Shown: piece by piece, positions 60,217 to 64,000 of the stretch
Layout: every line of letters begins with the position of its first letter
Position numbering within the stretch: the stretch's first letter is position 1
Source: Microbacterium sp. HD4P20
GTDB lineage: Bacteria; Actinomycetota; Actinomycetes; Actinomycetales; Microbacteriaceae
DNA length: 64,000 bases
Direction of reading: 5' to 3'
Assembly: GCF_019449275.2 (NCBI RefSeq)
Contig: NZ_JAHZQZ020000012.1
Location: 186,001-250,000 of the forward strand
Position numbers and translations under genes: made by a program
Notes under the pieces: model-generated
Databases searched by the model: none
The model's input: only the letters and a program-made list of their open reading frames with translations
Told to the model about the DNA's origin: nothing

Positions 60217-60897
60217 TCAGGTGGCCGAAGACCGGGCGCCGCGGGTTGCGGCATCCAGGGCGGCAGTCGTGCCACGTACGCCGGTGATCGTGGACTCCAC
60301 GACGGCATGGGCGAGGGCATCGATCACGGGTGCGGGCTGCCACTGCACCGGACCGTGCACGGCGATCTCGGCGAACCCGTGCACCGACGACCAGCAGGCC
60401 CACTCGGCGAACGGACGACGCTCGGGGTCGAGGGCTCCGGCATCCACCATCTCGTCAAGGGTGTCCAGCAGCAGCTGGAAGGGCGCGACCACCTCGTCGT
60501 CGAGCGTCACGATGCCTTCGCTCGGCTGGACGTCCTGGATCGAGAACGCCATCTCGAACCATCCGCGCTCGGCGCGGGCGAAGTCGATGTAGGCGTGGCC
60601 GACACGGCGAAGTCGCTCGACGGATGCCTCGGCCTGGGGCAGTCCGGGCGGCGTGGCCGCGACGCGCTGCCCGATCGCCCGGGCGAGGGCCAGTTGTGCC
60701 TCGGTGGCGACCGCGCGGACGAGATCCTCGCGGTCCGCGAAGTGGCGGTAGGCGGCGTTGGGCGAGACGCCGACGGCGCGCGTGACCTCGCGCAGGGTGA
60801 CGGCCTCGGGGCCGCCCGTCCGGGCGAGCTTCATCCCCTCGTCGATGAGGGCATGTCGGAGGTCTCCGTGATGATAGCTGCGTACCGCTGGAGTCAA
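60217..60897 (-). CDS. TetR family regulator divergent from the MFS gene
   Basis: 226 residues if the TTG at 60897 is used; no ATG or GTG fits and homology (YHHGDLRHALIDEG) begins almost at once. HTH at about 35-60 (VTLREVTRAVGVSPNAAYRHFA). The C-terminal domain is a WHG/TetR_C type (RGWFEMAFSI, PFAEWACWSSVHGFAEIA). It faces an MFS exporter-like gene with two 17-bp operator repeats between them, so it is probably its repressor. Confidence 0.87.
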   Translation of the reverse strand: MTPAVRSYHHGDLRHALIDEGMKLARTGGPEAVTLREVTRAVGVSPNAAYRHFADREDLVRAVATEAQLALARAIGQRVAATPPGLPQAEASVERLRRVGHAYIDFARAERGWFEMAFSIQDVQPSEGIVTLDDEVVAPFQLLLDTLDEMVDAGALDPERRPFAEWACWSSVHGFAEIAVHGPVQWQPAPVIDALAHAVVESTITGVRGTTAALDAATRGARSSAT

Positions 60898-60916
60898 TTG
60901 CGCCGTCCCGCTCGAG

Positions 60917-60954
60917 TGTGTACGGTGTGAACATCAATGTGCACGGTGTCCACA
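60917..60954. promoter_or_regulatory. Paired TetR operators between tetR and the MFS gene
   Basis: Two 17-bp sites with the same layout, TGTGTACGGTGTGAACA (60917-60933) and TGTGCACGGTGTCCACA (60938-60954), are spaced 21 bp, two helical turns. Each is an imperfect palindrome around GGT. A third copy with one change from the first is at 54333-54349. Confidence 0.75.
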
Positions 60955-61007
60955 TTGAGAGTACCCCTCCTCCCGTTCTCTGCTGAATCCACACGCCAAG
61001 GAATGCC

Positions 61008-62513
61008 ATGAGCCAGTCATCGCCGGCGATCGAAGAGCCCCTGCAGTACACGCCGGGGCCGCGCACGCTGCGCTACTTCTACCAGGTGCTGATCAACACC
61101 GCGCTGGCCAACATCACCTCGAGCTATCTCTGGTGGGCGCTGACCTTCTGGGCATACCTCGAGACCCGTTCGGTGATGGCGACGGCGATCATCGGCGGCT
61201 CGTACATGCTCCTGGTCGCCCTCCTCGGTGTGGTGTTCGGAGCGATCGTCGACCACATGAAGAAGAAGGCCGTCATGGTCATCTCCAGCGTCGTGACGCT
61301 GTCGACGTACATGCTGGCCGGAGCACTGTATCTGTCATTCCCCGAGAGCGTGCTCGTGAACTGGGGCGGGCCATGGTTCTGGGTGTTCGCCGGCGTCATC
61401 CTCATCGGCGGCGTGGTCGAGAACATGCGCAACATCGCGCTGTCGACGACGGTGACGCTGCTCGTCCCCGGCGACCGCCGTGACAAGGCGAACGGCCTCG
61501 TGGGCGCTGTGCACGGCATCGCGTTCATGGTGACGAGCGTGTTCTCTGGCCTGTCGGTCGGCCTTCTCGGCATGGGCTGGACCGTCGTGATCGCGATCGT
61601 CGCGACCGCGATCGCTCTTCTGCACATGCTCTTCGTGCCGATCCCCGAGCGCGGCATCGCACACATCGAGGGCGAGGCGCCCAAGGGATTCGGCTTCCGT
61701 GAGGTGATCCCCGCGGTGATGGTGGTGCCCGGGCTGCTCGCGCTGATCCTCTTCTCGACCTTCAACAACCTCGTCGGCGGCGTCTTCATGGCGCTGATGG
61801 ACCCGTACGGGCTGACTCTCTTCTCGGTCGAGATCTGGGGCATCATCCTGGGCATCGCCAGCTTCGGCTTCATCATCGGCGGTGGACTCGTGGCGAAGTT
61901 CGGACTGGGCAAGAATCCGGTGCGCACGATGCTGATGGTCAACATCGGCATCGCCGTGCTCGGCATGACGTTCGCCATCCGGGAGCTGTGGTGGCTCTAT
62001 GCCCTCGGCATCCTCGTCTTCATGTGCCTTATGCCCATCGCCGAGGCGTCCGAGCAGACGATCGTCCAGCGAGTCGTGCCGTATGAGAAGCAGGGTCGCG
62101 TGTTCGGGTTCGCCCAGAGCGTCGAGTCGGCCGCCGCGCCCGTCTCGGCCTTCCTCGTCGGGCCGTTGGCGCAATTCTGGCTCATCCCGTACATGGACTC
62201 GCAGCCTGGTCGGGACTCGCTCGGCTGGCTGCTCGGAGAGGGCGAGGCCCGCGGCATCGCGCTGGCGTTCGTCGGAGCGAGCGCGGTGCTGCTGGTCGTG
62301 GTGCTGCTCGCGTTCGCGTCCAAGCCGTATCGCGATCTCTCCGCGGCGTACGCGGCCGCTCCGCCGTCGTTGCCCACCGAGGAGACGACGGATGCCGCGG
62401 CCGAGGCGCCCGCCGAGCCGGGTGCCACCGACCAGGCGCCCGCGGATCTCGACTCCGACGCCGTAGAGGCGATCGGCGAGGCGGGCGAGGATCTGCGGTC
62501 CAGCGTCCGCTGA
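61008..62513 (+). CDS. MFS transporter under TetR control
   Basis: 501 residues. About twelve helices, with the MFS loop VDHMKKKAVMVISSVVTL after helix 2 and GDRRDKANGLVGAVHGIAFM after helix 4. The final ~60 residues are a polar acidic tail (TEETTDAAAEAPAEPGATD). AAGGA precedes the ATG. Drug- or metabolite-efflux type by pattern; substrate unknown. It is divergent from the TetR gene with tandem operators, a classic inducible-efflux arrangement. Confidence 0.87.
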   Translation: MSQSSPAIEEPLQYTPGPRTLRYFYQVLINTALANITSSYLWWALTFWAYLETRSVMATAIIGGSYMLLVALLGVVFGAIVDHMKKKAVMVISSVVTLSTYMLAGALYLSFPESVLVNWGGPWFWVFAGVILIGGVVENMRNIALSTTVTLLVPGDRRDKANGLVGAVHGIAFMVTSVFSGLSVGLLGMGWTVVIAIVATAIALLHMLFVPIPERGIAHIEGEAPKGFGFREVIPAVMVVPGLLALILFSTFNNLVGGVFMALMDPYGLTLFSVEIWGIILGIASFGFIIGGGLVAKFGLGKNPVRTMLMVNIGIAVLGMTFAIRELWWLYALGILVFMCLMPIAEASEQTIVQRVVPYEKQGRVFGFAQSVESAAAPVSAFLVGPLAQFWLIPYMDSQPGRDSLGWLLGEGEARGIALAFVGASAVLLVVVLLAFASKPYRDLSAAYAAAPPSLPTEETTDAAAEAPAEPGATDQAPADLDSDAVEAIGEAGEDLRSSVR

Positions 62514-62547
62514 GTTCCGCGCCACAGCCCCCGGCGACCGATCCGGC

Positions 62548-64000
62548 TCAGCCGAGCTCAGGAGTTCGCGGGGGAGGTGTGCGGCGGGGGCGCAGTGCCT
62601 CGAACGCGGCAGCCCAGGCCAGCAGGCCGGGGTCGGCGTACACGGGGCCGGCGAAGGTCAGACCCACCGGCATCCCGATGTCGGTCATCGTGCCCATCGG
62701 CACGGTGACCGTCGGGATGCCGAGGTGACGGATCGCGAGGTTGCCGTTGGCGACCCATACGCCGTTGCGCCAGGCCGCGTCTGCTGAGTCCGCGTTCACA
62801 TCGGCGTCGGCCGGCCCGACATCGGCGACTGCGGGAAAGAGCACCGCGTCGAGGCCGTGCTGTGACATCCAGTCCTCGAAGTCGGCGCGCCGCGTCTGCT
62901 CCAGTCCGCGCACGCCCGCCTCCAACTCCGGGATCTCGGTGAAAGAGGCGTAGGGGTGCTCGCGCACCTGCGCGGGATAGGTCGCGATGTCGTCGTCGAA
63001 CCCGGTGTACCGGTCGGGGAGCGCACCTGGTGGGTGCGGGAAGATCGCGGCTCCGTCGACGGCGTCGAGCCGGTCCAGCGCCGGGTCGCCGTTGGCACGG
63101 AGGAAGTCGTCCCATGCCCAGGCCGAGAGGTCGACGATCTCTCGGCGCAGGAACTCCGGGCTCACCAGTCCGCGGGTCGCGATGGTGGGGGCACCCGGAC
63201 GGTCGCCCTCGTAATTGGTCACGACGGGGAAGTCGACCTCGACCACCTCGGCGCCGGCGGACTCGAGGTCGCGGCGCGCGGCCCGCCACAGCTCCATCAC
63301 CGACGGGCGGGTCTCGATGCGCGTCCCGGTGGGGCCGCCGATACCCCCGTCGGCGTTCGTGCCGGCGTCGGGGTCGGCGTTGATGTACATGCGCGGCACG
63401 CCGAAGCGCTTGCCCGCGAGTGCGGCACGGGCATCGGCGGTGCCGGCCGGCGCCAGCGCCGGATATGACGGTGGACGGCTGGCCGAGGCATCCGGGATCT
63501 CGACCCACGGCTGAGCGCGCCAGAAATCGCCGCGCGTTTCGGGATCGACGGCGACCAGCACCTCCAGCACCTCGAGCAGATCGGCCATGGTGCGGGTGTG
63601 CGGCACCACGACGTCCATCGTGGGTACGAGCGGCCAGTTGCCGCGCACCGAGATCACCCCGCGCGACGGCGTGTAGGCGCACAGCGCGTTGCTGGACGCG
63701 GGCGCGCGCCCGCTCGACCAGGTCTCTTCACCCAGGCCGAAGGCGGCGAACGACGCCGCCGTGGCGGTGCCCGAGCCGTTGGACGACCCTGATCCGAACG
63801 CGGACGTGAGGTAGGCGGCGTTGTACGGGCTCTCGGCACGGCCGTAGAGCCCTCGCTGCATGCCGCCGTTGGCCATCGGGGGCATGTTCGTGAGTCCGAG
63901 GAGGATGCAGCCGGCCGAGCGGAGCCGCTCGATCGAGAACGCGTCGCGTTGCGCGACGAGATCGGCGAACGCCGGCGAGCCGGCGGCGACCGTGAGCCCA
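62548..64000 (-). CDS. Amidase signature family protein (partial at window edge)
   Basis: The frame runs off the right edge; the last 483 residues are visible. Amidase signature region: ILLGLTNMPPMANGGMQR, then SAFGSGSSNGSGTATAASF with the cis-Ser, and EETWSSGRAPASSNALCAY with the nucleophile Ser; the catalytic Lys would lie in the missing N-terminal part. C-terminal TVPMGTMTDIGMPVGLTFAG is typical. It hydrolyses amide bonds; substrate unknown. Converges with the MFS gene. Confidence 0.87.
   Translation of the reverse strand, partial: GLTVAAGSPAFADLVAQRDAFSIERLRSAGCILLGLTNMPPMANGGMQRGLYGRAESPYNAAYLTSAFGSGSSNGSGTATAASFAAFGLGEETWSSGRAPASSNALCAYTPSRGVISVRGNWPLVPTMDVVVPHTRTMADLLEVLEVLVAVDPETRGDFWRAQPWVEIPDASASRPPSYPALAPAGTADARAALAGKRFGVPRMYINADPDAGTNADGGIGGPTGTRIETRPSVMELWRAARRDLESAGAEVVEVDFPVVTNYEGDRPGAPTIATRGLVSPEFLRREIVDLSAWAWDDFLRANGDPALDRLDAVDGAAIFPHPPGALPDRYTGFDDDIATYPAQVREHPYASFTEIPELEAGVRGLEQTRRADFEDWMSQHGLDAVLFPAVADVGPADADVNADSADAAWRNGVWVANGNLAIRHLGIPTVTVPMGTMTDIGMPVGLTFAGPVYADPGLLAWAAAFEALRPRRTPPPRTPELG

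Noticed and set aside
61335..62525. 396-codon minus-strand frame opposite the MFS gene
   Set aside because: It is a shadow of the membrane protein codons; His/Asp/Arg-rich with no motif.

Overview
The window is about 64 kb of high-GC actinobacterial chromosome. Gene content and style point to Microbacteriaceae, most likely a Microbacterium-like plant or soil saprophyte: LacI-controlled sugar ABC importers, GTG starts, many apparently leaderless genes, and DUF4383, DUF2207 and ECF41 families. I see no plasmid, phage, transposase or CRISPR array. All placements and families are read from the sequence; no database search was run.

Layout. (1) 1-2.3 kb: a PadR regulator with a membrane protein, and a voltage-gated-type potassium channel. 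(2) 2.3-9.7 kb: a galactofuranose-type importer operon (ytfQ-ytfR-ytfT-yjfF order) with an extra, complete second ATPase and a LacI regulator at its end. (3) 9.9-17.6 kb: an MFS transporter, then a three-gene carbohydrate ABC importer followed by a GH127 beta-L-arabinofuranosidase, with a divergent LacI regulator. (4) 17.6-20.9 kb: an ArsR-type regulator, cupin, DUF4287, DUF1992 and a sugar-nucleotide-type epimerase. (5) 20.9-28.8 kb: LacI, then a GH42 glycosidase with its own ABC importer, then another LacI. (6) 28.8-35.8 kb: aldo/keto reductase with divergent TetR, then L-arabinose catabolism (araD, FGGY kinase, araA) and aldose 1-epimerase. (7) 35.8-40.2 kb: ECF41 sigma factor and small housekeeping or hypothetical genes. 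(8) 40.26 kb: tRNA-Arg(ACG) with a strong terminator, followed by a visibly less GC-rich five-gene cluster (amidohydrolase plus a taurine/nitrate-type ABC importer) under its own LacI regulator. (9) 46.4-64 kb: sdaA, a doubly controlled hsp20, tdk, MarR, DUF2207, GH13, Rrf2 with reductase, a lytic transglycosylase-like protein, pgi, HNH protein, hydrolase, TetR with MFS, and a partial amidase.

How it works together. Regions 2, 3, 5 and 6 read as one plant arabinogalactan/arabinan utilisation locus: secreted binding proteins and membrane permeases bring in galactofuranose/arabinofuranose-type sugars and oligosaccharides; the signal-less GH127 and GH42 enzymes split them in the cytoplasm; the AraA, kinase, AraD route feeds the pentose phosphate pathway. 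The GH42 operon and araDBA share one operator consensus (TGTTAYCGGYAACA), so they are probably one regulon.

Most interesting items: two tandem ~157-bp non-coding repeats at 53959-54314 with hairpins and RTAACG direct repeats, ahead of a 55-residue ORF; a window-wide TANNNT-N6/7-start signature for leaderless genes (12 cases); three copies of one LacI operator, one inside a coding region; a CIRCE plus HAIR-like double control region at hsp20; and the two-ATPase ytf-type importer.
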